From NCBI GenBank assembly GCA_905215655.1, contig CAJMQT010000053.1:1-13577 (forward strand): a stretch of DNA of 13,577 nucleotides, read 5' to 3'. The position numbers and the translations under genes are program-made. Position 1 is the first letter of the stretch; every line of letters starts with the position of its first letter. This document shows positions 1 to 7,132 of the stretch, piece after piece. This stretch comes from an uncultured bacterium. Its GTDB lineage: Bacteria; Bacteroidota; Bacteroidia; Bacteroidales; Bacteroidaceae. The notes under the pieces are model-generated. The model saw only the letters and a list, made by a program, of their open reading frames with translations. It did not search any database and was not told the DNA's origin.

Positions 1-53
1 TCGCCAGGCTCATAACCTGGAGGTCGCATGTTCGAGTCCTGCCTCCGCAACCA
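1..53 (+). tRNA. Initiator tRNA-fMet (CAU), 5' end outside window
   Basis: The 3' part of a tRNA is visible. The anticodon stem CCAGG/CCTGG (4-8/16-20) closes a seven-base loop with anticodon CAT at 11-13. The T loop is TTCGAGT (31-37), the acceptor strand is CTCCGCA (43-49), the discriminator base is A50 and the encoded CCA is 51-53. The overall match to E. coli initiator tRNA is close. Position 72 is A, which fits the unpaired 1-72 position of initiators; an elongator would normally have a base that pairs with G1. The anticodon stem has AGG/CCT next to the loop rather than the usual initiator GGG/CCC. One T-stem pair is mismatched (T29 opposite C39). The D arm and 5' acceptor strand lie before the window. 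Confidence 0.9.
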
Positions 54-56
54 ACA

Positions 57-100
57 ACGTCTGAAAGTGCTTGTTACAAAGCGTTTCAGACGTTTTTCTT
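57..100 (+). terminator. Intrinsic terminator of the tRNA gene
   Basis: A 10-bp perfect stem (57-66 with 84-93) has an inner stem GCTT/AAGC (69-72 with 79-82). It is followed by a T-rich run (93-104). It starts four bases after the tRNA CCA end. Confidence 0.88.
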
Positions 101-130
101 TTTTATTGTCGGACAAAATTCGGAGAATGA

Positions 131-164
131 TATAAAAAAATAATGCACCCCTTGGCGCATTATT
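131..164 (-). terminator. Intrinsic terminator of the DUF349-TPR transcript
   Basis: Read on the minus strand, an 8-bp stem AATAATGC/GCATTATT (157-164 with 139-146) is followed at once by a run of T (138-133). It begins 8 bases after the stop codon of the TPR gene at 172. Confidence 0.8.
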
Positions 165-171
165 CAAAATA

Positions 172-846
172 TTAACGGCATTTTTGATACCACTCGCGCA
201 GCATTCCGCGCGGCACACCGTTACGGACGGCATTATCCAAAGCAGCTTTTGCCTCTGTTCTACGGTCCAATACAAGAAGTATCTCAACTTTTGAGATGGT
301 ATAATCTTTATTTGACGGCTCACGTTTTACAGCCTCATTCCAATCATACAAGGCAGCGTCATACAGCTTGACCTCTGCCTCTACGCCGGCTCTCGCGGCA
401 TAAACCACGCTGCTGTCCGGATACATCTCGGCAAGATTATTCAGCCGATCCATCGCGTCGGTATGGCGTCCGAGCTGCATATAGGTGTAGGCAAGCCCCA
501 ATCCCGCCTGCATATTGCGTGGCGACAGTTTCAGAAAGTCCTCGTAATCATTCTTTGCAAGATTGTAACGACGAAGATTGTTGTAAGCAAAAGCGCGATA
601 ATACAAAGCGGAAAGATTGTCGGGGGCTTTCCGCAAAACTGTTCCACAGTCTTCTGCCGCAGCCTCCCAGTTGGAGAGTTGCAGATGAACGGCGGCTCTG
701 TTAAGACACAAATCGACAGCGCCGGGACGGCGTGCCACCTGCGCGTTGAGCACATTTAACGAATCACGCCACTGTTTCAGCGTCTGTGCATGTGACACAG
801 AGACGCTCAACAGCAGCGTGAATATGATAATAATTCTTGCTTTCAA
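172..846 (-). CDS. Exported tetratricopeptide-repeat protein
   Basis: This 224-residue protein has a clear Sec signal peptide: MKAR, then a hydrophobic run to about residue 18, then a likely cleavage site SHA-QT after residue 20. The rest is about five TPR units at roughly 42-75, 76-109, 110-143, 144-177 and 179-210. They show the usual small/aromatic spacing (for example A-YY-AFAYNNL and GLAYTYMQLG). TPR proteins are protein-interaction scaffolds; no catalytic motif is seen, and the partner is unknown. The start codon is TTG at 846-844. No ATG lies between it and the TPR region, and this start gives a complete signal peptide. The gene follows the DUF349 gene by 82 bases with no visible terminator between them, so it is probably the second gene of that transcript. 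It is likely periplasmic or loosely outer-membrane associated. Confidence 0.85.
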   Translation of the reverse strand: MKARIIIIFTLLLSVSVSHAQTLKQWRDSLNVLNAQVARRPGAVDLCLNRAAVHLQLSNWEAAAEDCGTVLRKAPDNLSALYYRAFAYNNLRRYNLAKNDYEDFLKLSPRNMQAGLGLAYTYMQLGRHTDAMDRLNNLAEMYPDSSVVYAARAGVEAEVKLYDAALYDWNEAVKREPSNKDYTISKVEILLVLDRRTEAKAALDNAVRNGVPRGMLREWYQKCR

Positions 847-928
847 TGTTGCTTTTATTCTATATTTCAGTCGTTTCCGGAAAGCGGAAGAGTGCTTTCG
901 GATAATCAGACATTACTGAAAAGCAGGC

Positions 929-2806
929 TTACTCTTTGTTTTCAGCATCAATAGCCTTAATCTTTTCGCGTACAAGATTTAAGTCATCTTTCAGCTTCAG
1001 CACCTTGCGGTTCATCTCATCGATAAGGCTGTTACCCTTCTTACTTGACACATTGAAAAATCCTATATTGTTTTCGTAAGTCTGGATTTCCTGCTTCAAA
1101 CCATCGTATCTGCGCATCAGACGTGCCCGTTCGTTATCGAGTGCATCGGAACCTTTCTCGGCAACGCTCTTCAAGTTGTTCTTAAACTTGTCAAGACGGC
1201 GGCGTGCGGTGGTGATATTCAGCTCTTTATAGAGTTTGTCAAGTACCTCGTGATATTCTTTGTAAAGCTTGTCTTTCTCTTTGAAAGGCACGTGCCCTAC
1301 CCCATTATATTGGTCAATGAGCTCGCGAACCTTTTCCTGAACATCATCTCCGGCGTTCTCTGCGAGGGCTTTAAGCTGTTCTATGATACCGCGCTTGGCG
1401 TCAAGGTTGGCGCGTTCCTCGTTCCGTGTGCCCGCGTTTGCATTGTTGCGAGCCTCAAAGAAGTGGTTGCATGCAGCAAGAAAGTCGTTCCACAGCGTGT
1501 CACCGAGCTTTTTCGGAACCACTCCGATGGTCTTCCATTCCTTTTGAAGTGCGATGAGTTTATCGCTCGTCGACTTCCAGTCGGTGCTGTCTTGCAGTGC
1601 CTGTGCCTTCTCGACGAGCGCCTTTTTCTTCTCAGCATTTGCCGCAAACTGCTGTTTCATGTCTTTGAAGAATTCGGCTTTACGGCTAAAAAAGCTGTCG
1701 CAAGATGTGCGAAAACGCTCGAAAATCTTGACGTTCATCTTCTGAGGAGCGAAACCTATTGTCTTCCATTCTGCCTGAATGGCGATTATTTCCTTTGTTT
1801 TCTTCTCCCAGTCGCCTGCGTTTTTGAGTTCTTCTTTTGCTATTTCTTCCACTTTCTCGCAGAGAGCTGTCTTCTTGGCGAGGTTCTCCTCTTCTTTGGC
1901 GCGCAGCTCTTCAAAGTGTTGTTGGTGGCGTTTGTTTATAACGGTTGACGCCGCCTTGAAACGTGCCCACAACTGTTCGCGCAGCTCTTTGGCAACGGGA
2001 CCGGTCTCTCGGAACTCCTGATGCAACTTCTGCAACTGGTGGAAAGCGCTTATCACATCGCTTTCCTCACCGAGTTTTTCGGCTGCCTCACACAGACGAG
2101 TTTTAATTTCAAGGTTCTTTTTAAAGTCGTATTCGCGTGCTTCGCTGTTCAGTTTCAGCAAATCGTAAAACTGTTCGACGTACAGTTGGTAGTTTCTCCA
2201 AAGCTCGTTAGCCTTTTCCGCCGGCACGAGTTTGATGTCTTTCCATTCCTGTTGCAGCTTTTTGAAATCTTGATAAGACTTGTTTGCCTCTTCGGGCGAC
2301 GTTATCATTGTTTTAATTTTCTCAATGATATCGAGTTTCTTTTTAAGATTTTCAAGTTTCTCTTTTTCCTGTTCCATGAATATTTTGGCGCGCTTCTCCT
2401 TGATGACGTTCATCTCCGCCTTGAAAATTTCTTCATCTTCATCGGGCAGGATTTTGTATTCCGCCGGATCACCTCCGCCTTCAAGGAACGCCTTCATCTC
2501 GGTCTCTCTTTGCGTGAAGTGCATTTTATAGAACACGGTTTTAAGGAAGTCTATCTCATCTTTCTGCGGATTATCCTCGCTGTCGGCTATTTCCTTTATT
2601 CTGTCGATAACCTCCTGCTTGTTTTTATACGTTTTCTTAGGCTCCGGTGCGTCCGTTTTGTTTTCATCGGTTGCCTCCGCCTGTTCTGCGATTTCGGTCT
2701 CGCCGGCTTGCGTCGGGATGTTTTCTTTACCGCAACCGTCTGTCTGTGCGACATTCAGTTCTTCCGTATTCTCCGGGATGAGAGTCTTTTCTTGAGAGTC
2801 CATCAT
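929..2806 (-). CDS. DUF349 repeat protein (five repeats, coiled coil)
   Basis: This 625-residue, highly charged, mostly alpha-helical protein has no signal peptide and is therefore probably cytoplasmic. Residues 1-60 are an acidic low-complexity tail. About five DUF349-like units of roughly 70 residues follow, near 170-240, 247-320, 331-400, 407-480 and 487-545. Each has the Q-x-E-[WF]-[KR] or equivalent core followed by a G/P-containing turn (EWKDIKLVP, EFRETGP, EWKTIGFAP, EWKTIGVVP, QYNGVGHVP). A C-terminal coiled coil spans about 555-620. The biochemical function of DUF349 is not established as far as I know. The start is ATG ATG at 2806/2803; either could be used, and no Shine-Dalgarno sequence is visible. 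The gene is first in a probable two-gene transcript with the TPR gene. Confidence 0.88.
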   Translation of the reverse strand: MMDSQEKTLIPENTEELNVAQTDGCGKENIPTQAGETEIAEQAEATDENKTDAPEPKKTYKNKQEVIDRIKEIADSEDNPQKDEIDFLKTVFYKMHFTQRETEMKAFLEGGGDPAEYKILPDEDEEIFKAEMNVIKEKRAKIFMEQEKEKLENLKKKLDIIEKIKTMITSPEEANKSYQDFKKLQQEWKDIKLVPAEKANELWRNYQLYVEQFYDLLKLNSEAREYDFKKNLEIKTRLCEAAEKLGEESDVISAFHQLQKLHQEFRETGPVAKELREQLWARFKAASTVINKRHQQHFEELRAKEEENLAKKTALCEKVEEIAKEELKNAGDWEKKTKEIIAIQAEWKTIGFAPQKMNVKIFERFRTSCDSFFSRKAEFFKDMKQQFAANAEKKKALVEKAQALQDSTDWKSTSDKLIALQKEWKTIGVVPKKLGDTLWNDFLAACNHFFEARNNANAGTRNEERANLDAKRGIIEQLKALAENAGDDVQEKVRELIDQYNGVGHVPFKEKDKLYKEYHEVLDKLYKELNITTARRRLDKFKNNLKSVAEKGSDALDNERARLMRRYDGLKQEIQTYENNIGFFNVSSKKGNSLIDEMNRKVLKLKDDLNLVREKIKAIDAENKE

Positions 2807-2857
2807 ATAACTTTTTTAGTTCATGAATCGATTAGTTCAGATTAATCTATAACTTTG

Positions 2858-2865
2858 CAAACTTA
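2858..2865 (-). promoter_or_regulatory. Candidate -7 box for the DUF349 gene
   Basis: The minus strand reads TAAGTTTG, which matches the Bacteroidetes -7 consensus TAnnTTTG, 51 bases upstream of the start codon. No convincing TTTG lies about 19-20 bases further upstream, so support is partial. Confidence 0.45.
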
Positions 2866-2899
2866 GTTAAAATTATCGTAAACGCCTAATTTATATTAG

Positions 2900-2920
2900 A
2901 AAAAAACGGTTTTTGTCCGT
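2900..2920 (-). terminator. Weak terminator after corA
   Basis: On the minus strand ACGG (2920-2917) pairs with CCGT (2909-2906) across a seven-base A-rich loop. A run of T follows. The hairpin overlaps the last base of the corA stop codon. The stem is only 4 bp, so termination may be partial. Confidence 0.4.
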
Positions 2921-3846
2921 CAAATGAGTCTTTTATGACGGAAAATCCACCACGAAACGCCTGAAATCAAGACGGATACGACTATCGCAATGACGAAGCC
3001 ATACCTCGAACCTTCCATTCCGTTGATAAGGTTCATGCCGAAAAGGCTGGCTATAAGCGTCGGGAACATCAGGATGATGGACACCGATGTGAGGGTACGC
3101 ATTACGGTGTTCATGTTATTGTTGATGATGCTTGAATAGGTATCCATCGTCGATTCGAGAATATCGGAATAGATGTTGGTTGTCTCGCGTGCCTGACTCA
3201 TCTCGATGTTGACATCTTCGATGAGGTCAGCGTCAAGCTCATCGACTTGCAACTTGAACTTCAATTTGGCAAGCAGGTTCTCGTTTCCGCGGATGGATGT
3301 GATGAAATAAGTGAGCGAATCCTGCAATCTCGACAGTCCGATAAGCGACTCGTTGTTGACTTCACGGTCAAGATTGCGTTTCGATTTTTCTATAAGGTTG
3401 TTGATTTGTTTCAGTCGTTTGAGGTACCACACGGCGGAAGAGAGGAAGAGCCGGAATATCATATCCACGTAGTCGGTAAATCCCTCGCCTCGTTTCTGCT
3501 GATAGCTTACAAAGTCTATCATCATATTTGTTTCGTGGTAGCAAACTGTTATCGTGACGTCGCGCTTATGAATGATACCGAGGGGCACGGTGGTGTACGG
3601 TGTTCTGGAGCGCACCTCACGGACGTATGGGATACGAAGGATAATGAGCATCCATCCGTCGTCGTACTCATAGCGGGCACGTTCGTCGGTATCGCTGATG
3701 TCGGAAAGGAAATAATCCGGTATTTTAAATTTATCTTCCAGCAACTGCTGGTCTTCTTCTGTCGGGCAAGTCACTTGTATCCAGCAGTTCGGCTCCCACT
3801 CGCCGATCTGCTTCAGACCCTTGTTGGTGTTCCAATATGTTCTCAT
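2920..3846 (-). CDS. corA: CorA-family divalent metal (Mg2+/Co2+) transporter
   Basis: This 308-residue protein has CorA architecture: a cytoplasmic alpha/beta domain (1-130), a long helical stalk (about 130-250), and two C-terminal transmembrane helices at about 252-272 and 282-302. The signature GMN motif, which forms the selectivity filter at the end of TM1, is intact at residues 270-272 (LFGMNL). A basic tail (RHKRLI) follows TM2. Members form homopentameric channels in the inner membrane that carry Mg2+, and in some cases Co2+, Ni2+ or Zn2+; the exact metal cannot be read from sequence. Unlike every neighbour, the start codon (3846-3844) has a strong Shine-Dalgarno sequence, CGGAGG, eight bases upstream. 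The long leader contains a short ORF and alternative hairpins, which suggests post-transcriptional control. Confidence 0.93.
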   Translation of the reverse strand: MRTYWNTNKGLKQIGEWEPNCWIQVTCPTEEDQQLLEDKFKIPDYFLSDISDTDERARYEYDDGWMLIILRIPYVREVRSRTPYTTVPLGIIHKRDVTITVCYHETNMMIDFVSYQQKRGEGFTDYVDMIFRLFLSSAVWYLKRLKQINNLIEKSKRNLDREVNNESLIGLSRLQDSLTYFITSIRGNENLLAKLKFKLQVDELDADLIEDVNIEMSQARETTNIYSDILESTMDTYSSIINNNMNTVMRTLTSVSIILMFPTLIASLFGMNLINGMEGSRYGFVIAIVVSVLISGVSWWIFRHKRLI

Positions 3847-3854
3847 TTGTCAAT

Positions 3855-3907
3855 CCTCCGAAACGGTTATGAGAAGCCGGAGGTCAGCCATGAGAGCAAA
3901 TCTCCGC
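3855..3907 (-). promoter_or_regulatory. corA leader: alternative hairpins around the ribosome-binding site
   Basis: Three segments on the minus strand compete for pairing. A is CGGAG (3906-3902), B is CCTCCG (3883-3878) and C is CGGAGG (3860-3855), which is the Shine-Dalgarno sequence of corA. B:C forms a perfect 6-bp stem that hides the ribosome-binding site. A:B forms a 5-bp stem that would free it. A begins three bases after the stop codon of an 11-codon upstream ORF, so a ribosome there would cover A and favour B:C. The pairing is seen directly; the regulatory role is inferred. Confidence 0.55.
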
Positions 3908-3909
3908 AC

Positions 3910-3945
3910 TTACAGGTTCATATTTTCCGCGTGATAGTCGTCCAT
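3910..3945 (-). CDS. Putative leader peptide of corA (11 codons)
   Basis: The minus-strand ORF encodes MDDYHAENMNL and a TAA stop. It lies in the corA leader, 63 bases upstream of the corA start and about 30 bases downstream of the candidate -7 box. Its ATG is preceded by an A/T-rich stretch, typical of Bacteroidetes starts. Its stop sits just before pairing segment A of the leader. The peptide is acidic, with two Asp codons directly after the start. It resembles in layout, not in sequence, leader ORFs known upstream of enterobacterial Mg2+ transporters (mgtL, corL). Expression is unproven; such a short ORF could be chance. Confidence 0.4.
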   Translation of the reverse strand: MDDYHAENMNL

Positions 3946-3975
3946 AAATAAATTTAAATTTCTGTTTTGCGACTG

Positions 3976-3983
3976 CAAAGATA
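3976..3983 (-). promoter_or_regulatory. Probable corA promoter (-7 box)
   Basis: The minus strand reads TATCTTTG, a full match to TAnnTTTG. A TTTTTTG lies upstream but with a 24-base spacer instead of about 19-20, so the -33 element is weak. Transcription would start near 3970 and give a leader of about 125 bases. Other parts of the 3847-4163 gap hold the leader ORF, the hairpins and the lptD terminator; I see no other gene there. Confidence 0.6.
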
Positions 3984-4061
3984 ATGTAAAAATCCGATTA
4001 ATCGATACAAAAAAGTACGAAAGTTCACATTTACGGGCGTGAGTTTTTCGTCTTTCATCAC

Positions 4062-4098
4062 AAAAAAGGCATGCACGACTGTTTGTGTCGTGCATGCC
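4062..4098 (-). terminator. Strong intrinsic terminator of lptD
   Basis: A perfect 12-bp stem (GGCATGCACGAC at 4068-4079 with its complement at 4087-4098) closes a seven-base loop. On the minus strand it is followed by six T (4067-4062). It lies 65 bases after the lptD stop codon. Confidence 0.93.
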
Positions 4099-4163
4099 GG
4101 TGTATCCTTATCAGGCGGGAAGGTATGCTTTCCACCTTATTTATATTAAGCTGACAAAAGTTT

Positions 4164-6989
4164 TCAATACCATTGTACGGCGTTGCTGTAACCGCTGCGC
4201 TTATCATATTTGAGGGCGTCTGTCAGCGTGGCGGCGTTGCAACGGAACGAGAAATTATAAGAGGTGTAAGGCGCGAGCACGACGGAACAGCTCATGCTGA
4301 AACAGTGGAGGTCGCGTTGCAGCGACGCCGTGGTCATTGATATGTCGTGATCTTCAAAGTCATAACCCGACGAGAAGCTGATGTTCCAGCCGTCGCTTAT
4401 GCGGATGTTGCCGCTGAAATTCATCGTCTGCGTGAATTTATAAGGATAGCGCATCGAGTTTTTATTAAACTTGCCATGCTGATCTTCACGCATGGTAATG
4501 CCGTAACCCACGGTCAGCGACCAAGGCATGGAGAACTTCATGTAGCCGTCTTCGTCGGTCTCGGCTTTTCCGGCATTCTTCTTTTTGGCGCCTCTCTGCC
4601 CCTTTATCATGTCATCGTCGACGTTTGTCTCTATGTCGGTGTTGTCCAGATTGTCATCGTCGTCGTTTTCCTTGTCCGTGTCTTTGTCGTCACCACGTCC
4701 GAACCATTTCTTCAATTTCTCGGGATTGAGAGTGAAAGAGACGTTTTGCGACATTCCTTGGAAGCGTCCGAAGCGTCCGCGACTGTACTCCGTGTGCGTG
4801 CCGACGTATGGATTTCCGTTCTGGTCCAGCTCGTAGGCGTATGTCGCGAAGACGGCGTTCATATTGAAGGTGTAGTTCTTCCACCATTTCAGACGCAGTC
4901 TGACGGACAAGTCGCTCCATGGTCTTTCCTTGGCAGCCATGTTATAGCTCATATTGAAACCGAGCTCGTCAATAATGCTGAGTTTCTTAAATCCTGTCGA
5001 GTCTTTGTCCGACTTGATTTTCATTTCGATGTTGTTGCCCAGGTCAAAGCTAAAACTTCCGGTCTTGCCTCTGCCCGGCACGCCGAAGAGAGCGCCCTGA
5101 TAGGGAGAATATGTTTCGAGAGAGACGTTGCCTTCGGCGTCGGTTTTCTGATACGTTTCATAATATCCGTATCGGCTCGCGCCGAAGTCGGGGGCGTAGC
5201 TGAACGTTACCGAGGGCGTGATGACGTGGCGTATTGCCGTGATTTTGTCGCCGAATATCTTTCTTGAAGGCACCCAGAAGCCGTAGAGCTTTGTCGAAGC
5301 GCCGATGCTCATGTTCCAGTTGTAGACGTTGTAAAAGCCGTGCAGCGTGTCGGCAACTTCGGTTTGCGCCTCCGTGTCCCACGATTTCATCACCTTATTT
5401 GTGTACATCCTGTCAGTAAAACTTATCGAAGGATTGATGTTTATATATTTAAACAAGGTGAAGTTGGCGCTTATCGGAACATTATGTTGCATTCCGTTAC
5501 GCCAGTCTTTCACAAGATTTGACTTGAAGAGCAGGTCTTCTTTCGTGTCGATGGAGTTGGAGAGGTGACCCGTATAACTGAGAGCAATCTTCTCATACCA
5601 GCGCTCTTTGCCCGCCATGTGCTTGCGCTTGAAGGGATAGAAGCGGCTTACGGAGATGTTAAGGTCGGGCAGCGAGAGACTGATTGACGAGTCGCGCATG
5701 TTCTGACTGAGGTTTGCCGTTCCGCTGAGGGTCATTCCGAGGCTTGAGAATGTAGAGCTCCAGTTGACGCTTGATGTTCTCAGGCTCTGCGTATAACTTT
5801 GCGGGTTATACATGCTCGTCAGGTTGTTGCGCTCGTAACTGGTTGTCGCGAAGTTGACACTTGCCGACAGCGAGCTGAACGGATTAGCCTTCGCGTCCTG
5901 ACGGTGGCTCCATTGTATCTTGAAGCTGGTCTGTTCGGTGAAGTCGGGCATGCCCTTGTCGCCGTTCTTAGTGTCCTGATAACTGAAATAGAAACTGCCG
6001 CTGTGACGGTAGCGCTTGTTGTAGTTTGAGGCAACGGAGACGCCCCACGAGCCTTTTGTATAAATCTCGCCAAGCAGTTTCAGGTCCCATTTGTCGCTCA
6101 CGGCGAAGTAATATCCGCCGTCGCGAAGATAAAATCCGCGCGAGCTTTCATCGCCGTAGGTCGGCATGATGAAGCCGCTCGAATAACTCTTTGTAAAGGG
6201 GAAGAAGCCGTATGGGATTGCAAGTGGCAGCGGAACGTCGGCCACCACGAGGTAGGCAGGACCGAAGACGACGTCCTTGCCCGGGCGAACCTTGGCGCGG
6301 GAGAGGGCGATGTAGAAGTCGGGATGCGGCTGGTCGCACGTCGTATAACGTCCGTGTTCGAGGTAGAGCACGCCCGACGAGTCGCGTTTGGAGTGCTGGC
6401 TTGACAGGAAACCGTCTTCCTGTTCGGTATAGACATTATTGATAAAACCGCGTTTCGACTTGAAGTTATACGACATTGTGTCGCTCTCATACTTGTCCTG
6501 CCCCATCATGAACACCGGACTGCCATACACCTGCCCCGTCGAGTCGGCAGTTCCCGTCGCATGAACGAGGCTGCTGTCAAGGCTCATACGTATCTTGTCG
6601 CTGTTCAGATCCATGTTCTGGTACTTCACGGTTGAGTTTCCATACAGGAACACCCGCTTGTTTGCGGCGTCATATACGAGCGAGTCGGCAGACGAGAGGT
6701 TTATCGGAGCGTCAAGTCCGATACCCTTTCCGCGGTGAATGCTGTCAAGCCTTATCGAGTCGTCCACGTGCTTGTTGTGCATGTACACGGCTTTTTGTAT
6801 CGAGTCCATGCCCGCCGTGTCTTTCTCGATGGTGCGCACGGCAGAGTCTTTCGGCAGCGTGTCGTTCACGGCCACCGTGTCTTTCGGCGCAGCCTTCCGG
6901 CTCTTTTTCTTGCTAATGGGTAAAGAGGTGTCCGCCATCACGAAGATGATGGCTGACAGCAGGATGAATATGACGGTTTTGGCTCTCAT
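4164..6989 (-). CDS. lptD: LPS assembly outer-membrane protein LptD
   Basis: This 941-residue protein has a signal peptide (1-19, cleavage near VMA-DTS) and a Lys/Asp-rich spacer. An OstA-like jellyroll domain follows at about 95-200, with repeated beta motifs such as NSTVKYQNMDLNSDKIRM. The rest (about 225-941) is rich in alternating aromatic and polar strands, as expected for a large beta-barrel. The conserved region PLPLAIPYGFFPF...SGFIMPTYGD (residues 253-280) matches the LptD family. The protein ends in an aromatic residue (QWY), consistent with recognition by the Bam complex. LptD, with the lipoprotein LptE, inserts lipopolysaccharide into the outer leaflet. An acidic, Asp/Glu-rich insertion (about 765-815) is probably an extracellular loop. 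Only four cysteines are present: C218, C896, C901 and C917. The gene is transcribed alone, from a promoter very close to its ATG to the terminator at 4062-4098. Confidence 0.92.
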   Translation of the reverse strand: MRAKTVIFILLSAIIFVMADTSLPISKKKSRKAAPKDTVAVNDTLPKDSAVRTIEKDTAGMDSIQKAVYMHNKHVDDSIRLDSIHRGKGIGLDAPINLSSADSLVYDAANKRVFLYGNSTVKYQNMDLNSDKIRMSLDSSLVHATGTADSTGQVYGSPVFMMGQDKYESDTMSYNFKSKRGFINNVYTEQEDGFLSSQHSKRDSSGVLYLEHGRYTTCDQPHPDFYIALSRAKVRPGKDVVFGPAYLVVADVPLPLAIPYGFFPFTKSYSSGFIMPTYGDESSRGFYLRDGGYYFAVSDKWDLKLLGEIYTKGSWGVSVASNYNKRYRHSGSFYFSYQDTKNGDKGMPDFTEQTSFKIQWSHRQDAKANPFSSLSASVNFATTSYERNNLTSMYNPQSYTQSLRTSSVNWSSTFSSLGMTLSGTANLSQNMRDSSISLSLPDLNISVSRFYPFKRKHMAGKERWYEKIALSYTGHLSNSIDTKEDLLFKSNLVKDWRNGMQHNVPISANFTLFKYININPSISFTDRMYTNKVMKSWDTEAQTEVADTLHGFYNVYNWNMSIGASTKLYGFWVPSRKIFGDKITAIRHVITPSVTFSYAPDFGASRYGYYETYQKTDAEGNVSLETYSPYQGALFGVPGRGKTGSFSFDLGNNIEMKIKSDKDSTGFKKLSIIDELGFNMSYNMAAKERPWSDLSVRLRLKWWKNYTFNMNAVFATYAYELDQNGNPYVGTHTEYSRGRFGRFQGMSQNVSFTLNPEKLKKWFGRGDDKDTDKENDDDDNLDNTDIETNVDDDMIKGQRGAKKKNAGKAETDEDGYMKFSMPWSLTVGYGITMREDQHGKFNKNSMRYPYKFTQTMNFSGNIRISDGWNISFSSGYDFEDHDISMTTASLQRDLHCFSMSCSVVLAPYTSYNFSFRCNAATLTDALKYDKRSGYSNAVQWY

Positions 6990-7002
6990 ATAATGCAGGG
7001 TG

Positions 7003-7010
7003 CAAAATTA
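7003..7010 (-). promoter_or_regulatory. Probable lptD promoter (-7 box)
   Basis: The minus strand reads TAATTTTG, a full match to TAnnTTTG, ending 13 bases before the lptD ATG. The nearest upstream TTTTG lies 24 bases away, so the -33 element is weak. The implied 5' leader is fewer than 10 bases. Confidence 0.6.
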
Positions 7011-7132
7011 CGGAATTTAAACCTAATAGCGTGCCAAAATCATCTTTTTATTCATTATTTAACGTTTGGGACGGACGCAGAGAGGTACTTTCGGCATGTC
7101 AATCTGCTTGTAGCCAGACAGCGTTTATGAGG

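Noticed and set aside
874..883. 10-bp palindrome TTTCCGGAAA between the DUF349 and TPR genes, as a terminator
   Set aside because: There is no loop and no following T run, so it cannot act as an intrinsic terminator; the two genes were kept as one transcript.
3910..4095. A 61-codon minus-strand open frame upstream of corA
   Set aside because: It would begin upstream of the predicted corA promoter and inside the lptD terminator. Only its last 11 codons, downstream of the promoter, are plausible and are listed as the leader ORF.
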